Positions 56,458-63,872 of a stretch of 64,000 nt of DNA are shown here, piece after piece. Position 1 is the stretch's first letter; every line of letters starts with the position of its first letter. Source of the stretch: Blastopirellula marina (GTDB taxonomy: Bacteria; Planctomycetota; Planctomycetia; Pirellulales; Pirellulaceae); NCBI RefSeq assembly GCF_002967765.1, contig NZ_PUHY01000006.1, forward strand, positions 663,175-727,174, read 5' to 3'. Below the pieces are notes generated by a model. The model made no database searches, was not told the DNA's origin, and saw only the letters and a program-made list of their open reading frames with translations. The position numbers and the translations under genes are program-made.

Positions 56458-57033
56458 TCAAATCTGAGAGCCCTTCGACGCAGACCAGGGTTCATACTTG
56501 TTTAATAGTTTAATAATTCGTAACAAATCCACTCTCAATGTGACAAACGGCTCGAAGTCTTGCACTGGGCAACGAGAGCCGTCCACGGGTTGCCAACCTA
56601 AGTACCTGCGGGCCCTCATGCGAATCCTAAAATCACGACTAACGCGACCAGTTGGAAACACATCGAACACGAAGCGTATGCAGGTCAGATCACCGATGTC
56701 CATAAAATAATTTTGGTCAGCATCTAACCTTCCTTTAAATGGAAACAGGCCATAATCCCAGCCATATAGCTGCGCAAAAATCGTCATCCCCTCGACAGCA
56801 CGCTCAGCAACCATTGCAGCCAATGGCGTCCGGATGCCCACTTGCTTCAACTTAAGGACAATCCCCAACCATAGCGCATGATCCGGCTGGAATTCACGTC
56901 GATTTCCAGTGCTGGGTGACTTCATAACTCCTTTAGGAATGTACCCTTGCTCGAGAATGTAACGAACTTCTCGATGCTCAACATTGAAGAGTTCGCAAAA
57001 CTGGCGTAACTGAATTGTTTTGACCTCGCCCAT
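56458..57033 (-). CDS. MerR-like DNA-binding regulator, leaderless
   Basis: 191 aa from ATG 57033. The frame is open to 57162, but the promoter at 57040-57068 overlaps that part, so 57033 is the start. N-terminal helix-turn-helix (IQLRQFCELFNVEHREVRYILEQGYIPKG, residues 6-34) resembles MerR/excisionase types. The rest (GIVLKLKQVGIRTPLAAMVA ... LYGWDYGLFPFKG) is not recognised and may be a sensor or effector part. It is the obvious binder of the paired operators: one in its own promoter, one before the zinc-ribbon/terminase genes. Probable lysogeny-style repressor (inference). Confidence 0.75.
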   Translation of the reverse strand: MGEVKTIQLRQFCELFNVEHREVRYILEQGYIPKGVMKSPSTGNRREFQPDHALWLGIVLKLKQVGIRTPLAAMVAERAVEGMTIFAQLYGWDYGLFPFKGRLDADQNYFMDIGDLTCIRFVFDVFPTGRVSRDFRIRMRARRYLGWQPVDGSRCPVQDFEPFVTLRVDLLRIIKLLNKYEPWSASKGSQI

Positions 57034-57068
57034 ACATTGTTTATAAGCCGACATTCGGCTTACGTCAA
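57034..57068 (-). promoter_or_regulatory. Operator 1 and promoter of the MerR-like gene (leaderless)
   Basis: On the minus strand: -35 TTGACG (57068-57063), 17-base spacer, -10 TATAAA (57045-57040). The spacer holds the inverted repeat TAAGCCGA-cat-TCGGCTTA (57044-57062). The -10 ends 7 bases before ATG 57033, so transcription should start at or next to the start codon and the mRNA is leaderless. A dimer bound here would block its own promoter. Confidence 0.8.
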
Positions 57069-57162
57069 CATACTTCTCGAGAATACTTTGATGATGAATT
57101 GCTCGAAGGTACGCTCGGAACGTAAACCTCTTCAGGGCAATGTCGCGTTCAACGGCAATCAT

Positions 57163-57332
57163 GGCCGTAAAATGGTAAACCAGTAGACATCGAGCCTATG
57201 AAACTTTCTTAGACGCCAATGGCCGATTCTACTTTCCAAGTTCTTTGTGGCGTCTACCATCCACGCACCACAACTCGTTATCAATCGCTCCCGCGTCCAC
57301 GTCAGCACATTTGGCGCGGATCCTGTATTTCA
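57163..57332. other. Non-coding remnant region
   Basis: About 170 bases with no supported gene. On the minus strand, short stretches such as ELWCVDG can be read in another frame and may be further decayed parts of the transposase fragment on the right. Confidence 0.35.
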
Positions 57333-57524
57333 TCAATCGTTACTCCCTAATTCCACGTCACGAATGGATCGAAGATCGTGCGTGCTAAATCTACTGATCT
57401 TCTCCAGCCGATCGCGCCAGGGACCATCAGTCCTGATAATTCGCCGAATGCCATCGACCACAATCCGTTGATCCACTACGAGTCGGCCGGTACAAGCAGA
57501 CGACGGCAAGATACCATTAGTCAA
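57333..57524 (-). pseudogene. Degenerate IS5-type transposase N-terminal fragment
   Basis: 63-codon frame with RLVVDQRIVVDGIRRIIRTD and GPWRDRLEKISRFS. This resembles the opening of IS5-family transposases, which read like R-x-x-V-D-G-I-x-x-V-L-R-T-G-x-x-W-R-D-L-P. The usual continuation is missing and the frame stops early, so it is a decayed piece of an insertion sequence. It shows past transposition in the region. Confidence 0.5.
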
Positions 57525-57681
57525 CTCCTATAGATTATCGGAATGACGATTACTTGCCAAAGCGCCTTCCGGACGTTGAAAAGAGACTATGTTTTTCAAA
57601 TTGCAAAGGCCACATTAATTAAAAGTCAAGTTGCCGTTCTTCGGCAGTGCCGAAGTAGCATCCACTGCAGCCAATAGCTAA
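57525..57681. other. Non-coding A+T-rich region
   Basis: Around 160 bases with no gene or repeat that I can support. It may hold promoters for neither side; its function is not seen. Confidence 0.3.
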
Positions 57682-57730
57682 AAAAAAGAAGCGGATCTCC
57701 CTGGAAATAACGCTCCGGAAGATCCGCTTA
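57681..57730 (-). terminator. Intrinsic terminator of the eight-gene cluster
   Basis: Minus-strand stem from the inverted arms AAGCGGATCT / AGATCCGCTT (57689-57698 with 57720-57729, loop of about 21 bases that can pair further), followed on the minus strand by CTTTTTTT (57688-57681). It lies about 200 bases downstream of the sliding-clamp-like gene's stop. Confidence 0.85.
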
Positions 57731-57927
57731 TTTGCACTTACGTAGGCTCATCCGGGAGTCGAAAAACTTCGATCGCAACAAGAACGAATTACCAGCTAGA
57801 GTCCCATAGCTTGCAAGACAATCATTATTCGCCATAGATCTCTTACAAGACGGAATCTTCCACCCAATCGTTTTTTGGAGAGCTACTACGAATCACATGC
57901 TGAATTTGGTAGCCGGGAAATCAACGC
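57731..57927. other. 3' untranslated region of the clamp-like gene
   Basis: Around 200 bases between the stop of the sliding-clamp-like gene and the terminator. No gene seen. Confidence 0.3.
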
Positions 57928-59103
57928 TCAGTTCTTAATCGTGGATCTTGATAGTGAATCGAGATAAAAAGGTTTGTTGAAATGGATATCGGAAACGAGG
58001 CTTGTTTTTGCCGCCCATGATGAAGAGCGAATGGCTGCGTCACTACCCAACAGTGCCCAAACCATAACTCGATCTTTAGAAACGCAAACGACGGGAGCTT
58101 CTTCGCCGGCAACTAAGAACTCGCGAAACCCCAATCGAATAGCACGATCCAGAAAGGTACGATCTGAAACAAGGCAAACCTCGGCTCCTGATCTCCTTGA
58201 ATTGGCAAGTATTAATTCCGTGACACTAGATGAACGTGCATTCTCGGCGCGGAGAGCTATCTGATCATTCATATCGATGGTCACCGGCCCGTTGAACGAT
58301 TCGCTGGAAGGCAAATTCTTCAAATTTCGTTGTAAGAACTTGGCATCGCTTTCGCCTATTTGCAAAACGGCCACTACGAAAGCTGGACGCCGGAGCAAGA
58401 AATCGAGTTCGGGATAACGGCTACGCCTGTTGATTCTTAACCAGACTGTCCAGTGTCCGGAACGAATGACGACCCAATCGGCCAACTTCCCAACGTGCAC
58501 CTTTTCACCATCGAGAAACTTCTGGCAAGTCAACAGTCGTCGTAATGGAACTAGACATTGCTCGTTCCAAGGGAATCGAAAGCCGCTTTCGGCAATCGCC
58601 TGTCTACCATCGGTCGCGACAACTTGCCCATCCTGACCACGGAGACAAACGTAACTCAAAGCAAATTCCGTTGATCGCTGATCAACCGTATCTGCAGCAA
58701 TAGATAAAGCAGCTACTAACCGTCTTTCGTTTTCAACCCAGTGAACTGGAGTTTCAGGGAACGTGCTATCCTGCGAGATTGCCTTAAACGTAAGGGATTT
58801 GTGAACGCCCGCATCCAACCAGTGGCTGTCAATCTTTTCGCCGTCCAGTTTCCAATCAACGCTGCTGGTACGGGATCCACGATACTCTCGTAACAAATCC
58901 AAAGGTGCTGAAAACCTTTCAGGTAGAGAATTGCCCGCAGTTGCCCACTCGATAGCAATTTCATCTGTGATCGCGCGAATCCGAAGGCACTTTTCGTCTG
59001 AGCTGACGTGAACATCTGGACCTCGGCGGCGATTGCAAATTCCCAGCCCTTTTCGCAGGATCGTACAGAAGTCTTGAATTGTGGAGCCTTTAACCTGAAT
59101 CAT
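57928..59103 (-). CDS. Diverged beta sliding clamp (DnaN-like) homologue
   Basis: 391 aa from ATG 59103, with GAGG 6 bases upstream (another ATG four codons earlier). Three-domain clamp plan: the middle domain has GQDGQVVATDGRQAIAESGF (compare DnaN L-x-L-V-A-T-D-G-H-R-L-A), LVPLRRLL and RINRRSRYPELDFLL (compare F-P-D-Y). The third domain carries VTIDMNDQIALRAENA and the C-terminal VVCVSKDRVMVWALLG in place of the usual end motif Y-L-V-M-P-M-R-L. The protein lacks that conserved tail, which forms part of the partner-binding pocket in DnaN. Last gene of the eight-gene cluster. It may be an accessory or decoy clamp (inference). Confidence 0.72.
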   Translation of the reverse strand: MIQVKGSTIQDFCTILRKGLGICNRRRGPDVHVSSDEKCLRIRAITDEIAIEWATAGNSLPERFSAPLDLLREYRGSRTSSVDWKLDGEKIDSHWLDAGVHKSLTFKAISQDSTFPETPVHWVENERRLVAALSIAADTVDQRSTEFALSYVCLRGQDGQVVATDGRQAIAESGFRFPWNEQCLVPLRRLLTCQKFLDGEKVHVGKLADWVVIRSGHWTVWLRINRRSRYPELDFLLRRPAFVVAVLQIGESDAKFLQRNLKNLPSSESFNGPVTIDMNDQIALRAENARSSSVTELILANSRRSGAEVCLVSDRTFLDRAIRLGFREFLVAGEEAPVVCVSKDRVMVWALLGSDAAIRSSSWAAKTSLVSDIHFNKPFYLDSLSRSTIKN

Positions 59104-59186
59104 GTTAAACCTCATTGAGAAGAAAGCTCTGAATGAGGCTGCCGCTTCCTTCCATGGAAGACGGCCGCCATCACCAGGGAACTGGT

Positions 59187-59378
59187 TTAGTTGCAGGATC
59201 GTATATTGCGATGGCGATCGACTTCATCCCAGTCAATCGCATGTGGCTGTATCGATAAAGGTTCTGGGTCGTAATCAACTTGATCCGGATCTGCCAGTTG
59301 AAAACCAAGTCGACGAACCTCTCTTAGGTCATCGCCAGTAGCTGACGCGACCAATCGATCGAGTGCTTGCTGTATCAT
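59187..59378 (-). CDS. Small acidic protein of unknown function
   Basis: 63 aa from ATG 59378 with GGAG 10 bases upstream; the frame is open upstream but has no start with a ribosome site. It starts MIQQALDRLVASATGDDLRE and ends IDWDEVDRHRNIRSCN; acidic with one helical half. It sits between the clamp-like gene (83 bases on) and the next small gene (89 bases before). Its place in the cluster suggests a real accessory part; no domain known. Confidence 0.6.
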   Translation of the reverse strand: MIQQALDRLVASATGDDLREVRRLGFQLADPDQVDYDPEPLSIQPHAIDWDEVDRHRNIRSCN

Positions 59379-59467
59379 TGCATTTACTCCAATGTTAAAA
59401 AGCATTTGGGCAACGAAGACAAAATCAACGCCACCGTGGAAAGAGTGTTTGACCAAATTCAGGAGGA

Positions 59468-59713
59468 CTATCTCTGTCGGTTGAGCCAGTGTGACTCAAG
59501 CCACTGTTGTTCCGCGAGAATCGCTGCTCCTCGATTCTTGAATGGCCCCAGAATTGGACCTCTTGTAGGCGTCATATCTGCAGTCCATTGCCCCATCTCA
59601 CTTGGCTCAACATGACTAGCGCGTGTTATGTGAATTCGTCCCAAAGCACTCAAATCAAACAACTCATGGTAGAGACAGTGGGCTGAGCCATCTTGTTGAA
59701 TAACGATTCTCAT
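59468..59713 (-). CDS. Small protein of unknown function
   Basis: 81 aa from ATG 59713 (a GTG lies two codons upstream). Compact, with RIVIQQDGSAHCLYHELFDL, RIHITRASHVEPSEMGQW and ILGPFKNRGAAILAEQQWLE; it looks like a small strand-plus-helix fold. From memory, similar short proteins occur in other planctomycetes, but I cannot verify it here. It lies 10 bases after the DUF3150-like gene, so it is likely co-transcribed with it. Confidence 0.65.
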   Translation of the reverse strand: MRIVIQQDGSAHCLYHELFDLSALGRIHITRASHVEPSEMGQWTADMTPTRGPILGPFKNRGAAILAEQQWLESHWLNRQR

Positions 59714-59723
59714 CCACACCCTC

Positions 59724-60674
59724 CTATCGAGGTCGACGTAGGATATTTCGACGAGGGCGATCCACTAGAAGTCCGTCCAAAGAGGACTGGACGGTCGCCA
59801 GTCGAGTTGCGACTTGCTGACGAAGCTGATGGCTGTCACGGAGTTGTTGGGGCTGTATGCCACCGACGACTTGCTGAGCCCGGTTGACGAGATCTTCAAG
59901 TTCTTCACTTGAACCAATATTGAGATCCCTAAACCGTCCGAAAAACGTAGTTAAATTTTCCAGTGCGGAATCGCGAAAAATTTTCGGCTTGCCATCATCG
60001 GAACCGGAAAGTCGTTCCGATAGATGCGAGACCAGTTTCTCAAGTTCCTCGATAAATGCCTGCTCAGCCATGCGAACGGCGTCATCAAACCGAGATCGAA
60101 CCCGCCGACATTCCTCTTGGTACAGTTCGGGTGATAATTGCTGCAGATGCCGAGGTGCCTCGACATTGGGCCAATCCCAATTCAGATCGAATAAACCCTG
60201 CAGGCTGATCGGATAATCCGCTTCGTTGTAAAGCCGGCCCAAACGAAGTCGAGCAGCCTCCTTTAGATTGGTAAATTCTCTATCCAGCTCCGAGACGGCT
60301 TCTTGCAGATCTTGCTTGAGAGTCGTCATCCAAACTTGAATCGAGCTCAGGTCGTCTCGTTTTACAAGGCGGATACCAATCTCTGGAAACGGCAAGCTGA
60401 CCGATTTCCAAAGTCCCACGGTACGGCTTCGGACATTCGTAACCGCCTTGTACCTAGAATGCGTCGTATCGATCAAGCGTTTTCCGGCGGAGATGACTTC
60501 GCCATCGGCGCCGAATGCCTCAGCCGCTTCCGAGCGTTGTTCGGATGTCAGCGATTTGCGGACCCCGAACCAACTAAAGCTCAAACGCATCGCGATCATC
60601 GTAGAACGTAGTCGCTCGGACGGAGACGAATCGACGGGTGGTGAATCGGTCATTGAATCGACCATCGTGCTCAT
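59724..60674 (-). CDS. DUF3150-like helical protein
   Basis: 316 aa from ATG 60674 with GGAAG 7 bases upstream. Mostly helical: LRSTMIAMRLSFSWFGVRK, SLTSEQRSEAAEAFGADGEV, VRSRTVGLWKSVSLPFPEIGIRL, EAARLRLGRLYNEADYP, VRMAEQAFIEELEKLVSHL. The pattern around S-L-P-F-x-x-x-G-I-R-L and A-x-x-x-L-G-x-L-Y-N-E-A-D-Y-P resembles DUF3150, a family often next to AAA+ ATPases; that assignment is from memory. It follows the AAA+ gene but is separated from it by an intrinsic terminator, so it may have its own promoter or be expressed at a lower level. Confidence 0.72.
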   Translation of the reverse strand: MSTMVDSMTDSPPVDSSPSERLRSTMIAMRLSFSWFGVRKSLTSEQRSEAAEAFGADGEVISAGKRLIDTTHSRYKAVTNVRSRTVGLWKSVSLPFPEIGIRLVKRDDLSSIQVWMTTLKQDLQEAVSELDREFTNLKEAARLRLGRLYNEADYPISLQGLFDLNWDWPNVEAPRHLQQLSPELYQEECRRVRSRFDDAVRMAEQAFIEELEKLVSHLSERLSGSDDGKPKIFRDSALENLTTFFGRFRDLNIGSSEELEDLVNRAQQVVGGIQPQQLRDSHQLRQQVATRLATVQSSLDGLLVDRPRRNILRRPR

Positions 60675-60715
60675 GAATTGAACTTCCTTAACTTAGGGAG
60701 TAATGGTTCAGCGCA

Positions 60716-60748
60716 ACAAAAAAGCCATGCCTCACGGGAGACATGGCT
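60716..60748 (-). terminator. Intrinsic terminator inside the cluster, after the AAA+ gene
   Basis: Minus-strand stem AGCCATG / CATGGCT (60748-60742 with 60729-60723), with further CTC/GAG pairing inside, followed by TTTTTTG on the minus strand. It lies in the 109-base gap between the AAA+ stop (60784) and the DUF3150-like start (60674). It would stop or reduce transcription of the downstream half. Confidence 0.8.
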
Positions 60749-60783
60749 GTGGAGTTCAGGAGATTGATTGCTAAAGAATTTAC

Positions 60784-62268
60784 TTAGTTCGCGGACGGAT
60801 CTCGGTGAACCTTTCGCCGAGACTTCCCATGCCCATGGGATCTTTGATAGATGCCAGAATGACTTGCCGACAGGCAGCGACCACTCGCCCAAATTCGCAG
60901 CTTGTTGATCGATTCGGCTGCCGTCACGGCAATCGGCACCACGTTTTCCGCGGCCTGAATCAGCGGAACATCTAGCAATCCCGAGAGACGGCAACAGCTC
61001 TTGATTTCTGCACCGGACCAATTTGCATCATCAGGGAGACTTTGATCTCGGTCTATCTCGAAGTAATCCAGATAGATGTTCCAGATGGCGTCCTTTTCAG
61101 CTCGATCGGGCAGATCGAGGAAGAAAACGCCATCAAAACGTTCGGACCTTCCAAACTCCGATGGAAGTCGAGAAACATCGTTCGCCGTACAGACAACAAA
61201 CACATCCGACTGATGATCATTCAGCCAACTAAGGAAGGTACCGAACATTCGCGATGCCACTCCGGAATCTCCATTCCCGTTAACGCCGGCGAACGACTTC
61301 TCAATTTCATCCAGCATGACAACGCATGGCGCCATGGCATCGATGACTCGCAAGGCCTGTCGGGTTCGCGATTCGCTCTCACCTACAAGCGAGCCCATGA
61401 GGCTGCCGACGTCGAGAATTAGGACGGGACGTCCCACTTCCTTTCCTAGGGCCTTAGCAAACTCCGACTTCCCACAACCGGGTGGCGAGAGCAGCAGGAC
61501 GCCGCGCGGACGGCAATGGGAAGTCGTTCGGCCGTTGGGACGTAGGGCACGTCTCGTGAAGGCCTTGATGGACTCCATTCCCCCAAGGCTGTCAAAGTCT
61601 TGCGTTCCTCGATGTAATGATATCAGGCCACTCTTCTTGAGCGTCTGGGTCTTAAGCTCCCAAACCGCTTCGGCTGTAATCTGCTGCTGCCGGACCAACG
61701 ATAGACTGAAGGCGTTTTCGGCCTCCATGCGAGTCAGACCTGCCGAGGCGTCCAACGCCCGGCCAAGCCCGAGATCATCGGGAAGTTCGCCTGGTTCCGT
61801 TGCGATTCCGCGAGCGATCTCCTCCAGTTGCTCTCGATTGGGTAACGCATGCTCCACAACGACGAACAGTCTTTCAAGCTCTAGAGGGATTTGGACGATC
61901 GGCGCGAGAATGACGAAGATCGTTCTCGTCTGTTTTCCGGCGACGATTTGTTGGCACATCGCTTGTACGATTTCTGCTGAGGACAGAAAACGATGAAAAT
62001 TCTGGAGCACTAGAATGGTAGGCGTGCCTGCATTTCCCAGCGCACTGGAGGCGCGAATCGCCGTCAGGGGATCTGCCACACTACTTTCCGAGTCGGGTGA
62101 GCCGGCGACCTGTAATCCTGTTTCAATGTCCCAGCATGCAAGTTGCCACTGCTCATCGCGGCAGAGGCTTGATATTTCCGATAGAGCGTCTTGATGCTCA
62201 TGCGATTCAACCCAAATCGCCGTGAAGCAGGCACGGACGTACTCTGCCAATTGAGTCTTTAGGTTCAT
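60784..62268 (-). CDS. AAA+ ATPase, Ycf46-like
   Basis: 494 aa from ATG 62268 (an ATG 15 codons upstream is possible). N-terminal region of about 230 residues with an inactive-looking alpha/beta domain (FTAIWVESHEHQDALSEI, TPTILVLQNFHRFL), then an AAA+ module: Walker A LLSPPGCGKSEFAKALGK, Walker B CVVMLDEIEKSFAG, sensor-1 FVVCTANDVSRLP and arginine finger in ERFDGVFFLDLPDR. The arrangement matches Ycf46-type ATPases, whose function is poorly known. The next upstream genes encode DUF2997 and DUF1257 proteins, so they probably form one complex. C-terminal basic tail (SGIYQRSHGHGKSRRK). Confidence 0.88.
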   Translation of the reverse strand: MNLKTQLAEYVRACFTAIWVESHEHQDALSEISSLCRDEQWQLACWDIETGLQVAGSPDSESSVADPLTAIRASSALGNAGTPTILVLQNFHRFLSSAEIVQAMCQQIVAGKQTRTIFVILAPIVQIPLELERLFVVVEHALPNREQLEEIARGIATEPGELPDDLGLGRALDASAGLTRMEAENAFSLSLVRQQQITAEAVWELKTQTLKKSGLISLHRGTQDFDSLGGMESIKAFTRRALRPNGRTTSHCRPRGVLLLSPPGCGKSEFAKALGKEVGRPVLILDVGSLMGSLVGESESRTRQALRVIDAMAPCVVMLDEIEKSFAGVNGNGDSGVASRMFGTFLSWLNDHQSDVFVVCTANDVSRLPSEFGRSERFDGVFFLDLPDRAEKDAIWNIYLDYFEIDRDQSLPDDANWSGAEIKSCCRLSGLLDVPLIQAAENVVPIAVTAAESINKLRIWASGRCLSASHSGIYQRSHGHGKSRRKVHRDPSAN

Positions 62269-62314
62269 AGTTACCAACCTTAGTCCAGATGAAATGATGA
62301 AACTTGGGCACAAA

Positions 62315-62509
62315 TCAGGAATCGACTTGGTTGTGTTCCTGCTGTTGCAGATCTTGATAGAAGTCGCTGGTTAGCCGCTCACTGGTATTTGTGCCAAGAG
62401 CGACCTCCAGGAACCTGCTGGCTTCCTGACATGCTGCGCCAGAGAAGCCAAGCGTGGTGATCTTGGTCTCCCCCTGAGGAGAGATAAAAATTTCGAAGGT
62501 CTTATTCAA
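62315..62509 (-). CDS. DUF2997 domain protein
   Basis: 64 aa. Pattern KTFEIFISPQGETKITTLGF then GAACQEASRFLEVALG matches DUF2997 (F-x-I-x-I-x-P-x-G ... G-F-x-G-x-x-C). The single Cys in the G-F-S-G-A-A-C part is the family's most typical residue. It overlaps the DUF1257 gene by four bases (start ATG within the previous stop), which shows translational coupling. It precedes the AAA+ gene by 46 bases. Function unknown; it is probably a small partner of DUF1257. Confidence 0.82.
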   Translation of the reverse strand: MNKTFEIFISPQGETKITTLGFSGAACQEASRFLEVALGTNTSERLTSDFYQDLQQQEHNQVDS

Positions 62510-62874
62510 CTGGCACCTCCGACCTGGATGGTCAGTTTGACTGCTCCATTTTCAAGCGGCTGTTCCAGTACGGTGTGCCCCTTTCGACGAGCCTCGAGTG
62601 AAGCCTTCTCGATGGCATATCGCTGCATGAGGCGATCGAGTTCGGATTGGTTTCCCCAGCGTCCTTCGTAGTTGTCGTAGGCCAGATTGCCCGTTTCGAC
62701 ATCGGCCACAACCGGATATCGCCACTGGGGAAGTTGAACTTGCCAACCGGTTGCCTCGTTGCTGAACAACTTATAGGTACCGTATACCGGTTCGGGAAGT
62801 CCGAGACGATTGGTGGCGAGCCGAAGAGCCGCCACGTCTTTGATTTGCGTTTGGATCGTGACGATGTGACTCAC
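62506..62874 (-). CDS. DUF1257 protein (Ycf35-like)
   Basis: 122 aa. Starts MSHIVTIQTQIKDVAALRLA, the usual start of DUF1257 (M-S-H-x-V-x-I-x-T-x-I-x-D), with LGLPEPVYGTYKLF, WRYPVVADVETGNLAYDNYE and LMQRYAIEKASLEARRKGH. Ycf35 proteins of plastids and cyanobacteria belong to this family; their function is not known. The start follows the lipoprotein stop with no gap, and the end overlaps the DUF2997 start. Confidence 0.84.
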   Translation of the reverse strand: MSHIVTIQTQIKDVAALRLATNRLGLPEPVYGTYKLFSNEATGWQVQLPQWRYPVVADVETGNLAYDNYEGRWGNQSELDRLMQRYAIEKASLEARRKGHTVLEQPLENGAVKLTIQVGGAS

Positions 62875-63417
62875 TTATTCCTCCTGCCTATCAGGTTCGG
62901 TTTGATGGGTTAGTTTCGGTGGATTTGTATTTTGGCGTTCCAGAAGTATGGGCTGGTCGGCGACGAGGTCGCTCAGGAACATCTCCGATACCTGAGTATC
63001 ATCCGCGTCGCCTGGAGAGTTGTGCAGCAGATACCAGCAGACTATTAGCGGCGCGAGGCAAGCAGCTAAAGTGCCAAGGGATAACATTGCGGAAGCTGTC
63101 AGAGAATCTCGATTTCTTTCCGCAGCAAGCTCTTTGCGATCCTGCTCTAGGGTATCTCGCTGCTTGCCAAATTCTGCCCGCTCGGCTTGAACTTCGCGGT
63201 GTAGCGTTACCAACTCTTTGCGGGCGATGGCATCCGCCGCAACCATCTCACTGGAACCTTCGGCAACTTTGCCGTGTAGTTCCGCCATGATCTTATTGCG
63301 TTCCCGTTCATTGAGATTGTGGCGTTTTGCCAGTTCCAGGAGTTCATCCTCATCACAGCCGAAGATGAAAGCAATGAGCACAAGGGCAACAATGTTAACA
63401 ATCTTAATCCGATTCAT
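62875..63417 (-). CDS. Lipoprotein with coiled coil and transmembrane segment
   Basis: 180 aa from ATG 63417; the frame is open another 29 codons but that part is not a signal. A signal with lipobox (IVALVLIAFIFGC) anchors the protein. Residues 25-110 form a charged coiled coil (LAKRHNLNERERNKIMAEL, REVQAERAEFGKQRDTLEQD). A transmembrane helix follows (LSLGTLAACLAPLIVCWYLL), then a short polar tail. It is the first gene of the cluster and abuts DUF1257. It may link the ATPase module to the membrane (inference). Confidence 0.72.
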   Translation of the reverse strand: MNRIKIVNIVALVLIAFIFGCDEDELLELAKRHNLNERERNKIMAELHGKVAEGSSEMVAADAIARKELVTLHREVQAERAEFGKQRDTLEQDRKELAAERNRDSLTASAMLSLGTLAACLAPLIVCWYLLHNSPGDADDTQVSEMFLSDLVADQPILLERQNTNPPKLTHQTEPDRQEE

Positions 63418-63872
63418 AGTTTCGCAGTTTCTCCAAGAGTCGATGAAGTACGCGTTGCAATGCTTGACGAAGACGCCTTTCTCGCAATAGTGTCCAGATA
63501 GCACACACCAATACCATTGATAACAGTAAGACGACTGGCTGTATCAAAGGCTAATCTCCTATACTTGGGGAAGATCACTTTCATCCAAATTATTGACAGC
63601 TAGGACGATCACATCTTTTATGACACGAAACCACGAGTTATTTAGAAGCGACCGCCAGAGTTCATCAATGTCTTTTTTTAGAATTCCGCTCGTCATTGAT
63701 GGACTGCGCAACATGGCTGATGCAATCCCCGTTTAGGGAGCGGCTTTGCGGTCAGCTTCTGGCGAGCGATTGCTACGTGAACTCGCCCAATGATATTGCC
63801 CTCTATTTCTGCGAGATCAGCCGCTGACTAGTCGTAGGGCTAACCTCATTTGAAAGGCGACAGAATGTGTCT
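63418..63872. other. Region upstream of the eight-gene cluster
   Basis: About 450 bases between the cluster's first gene and the insertion sequence. I see no supported gene. The promoter of the cluster should lie near 63430-63600; no sure -35/-10 pair can be called there. Confidence 0.35.

Noticed and set aside
57034..57162. Longer N-terminus for the MerR-like regulator, including an ATG at 57057
   Set aside because: The -35, operator and -10 lie in this stretch, so it should be upstream of the transcript; the start at 57033 fits the promoter spacing.
57247..57471. A 74-codon plus-strand frame in the remnant region
   Set aside because: No ribosome site and no similarity; the minus strand here reads better as a transposase remnant.
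63218..63490. A 90-codon plus-strand Ser/Arg-rich frame
   Set aside because: Opposite the coiled coil of the lipoprotein; a mirror of its Glu/Lys-rich codons.
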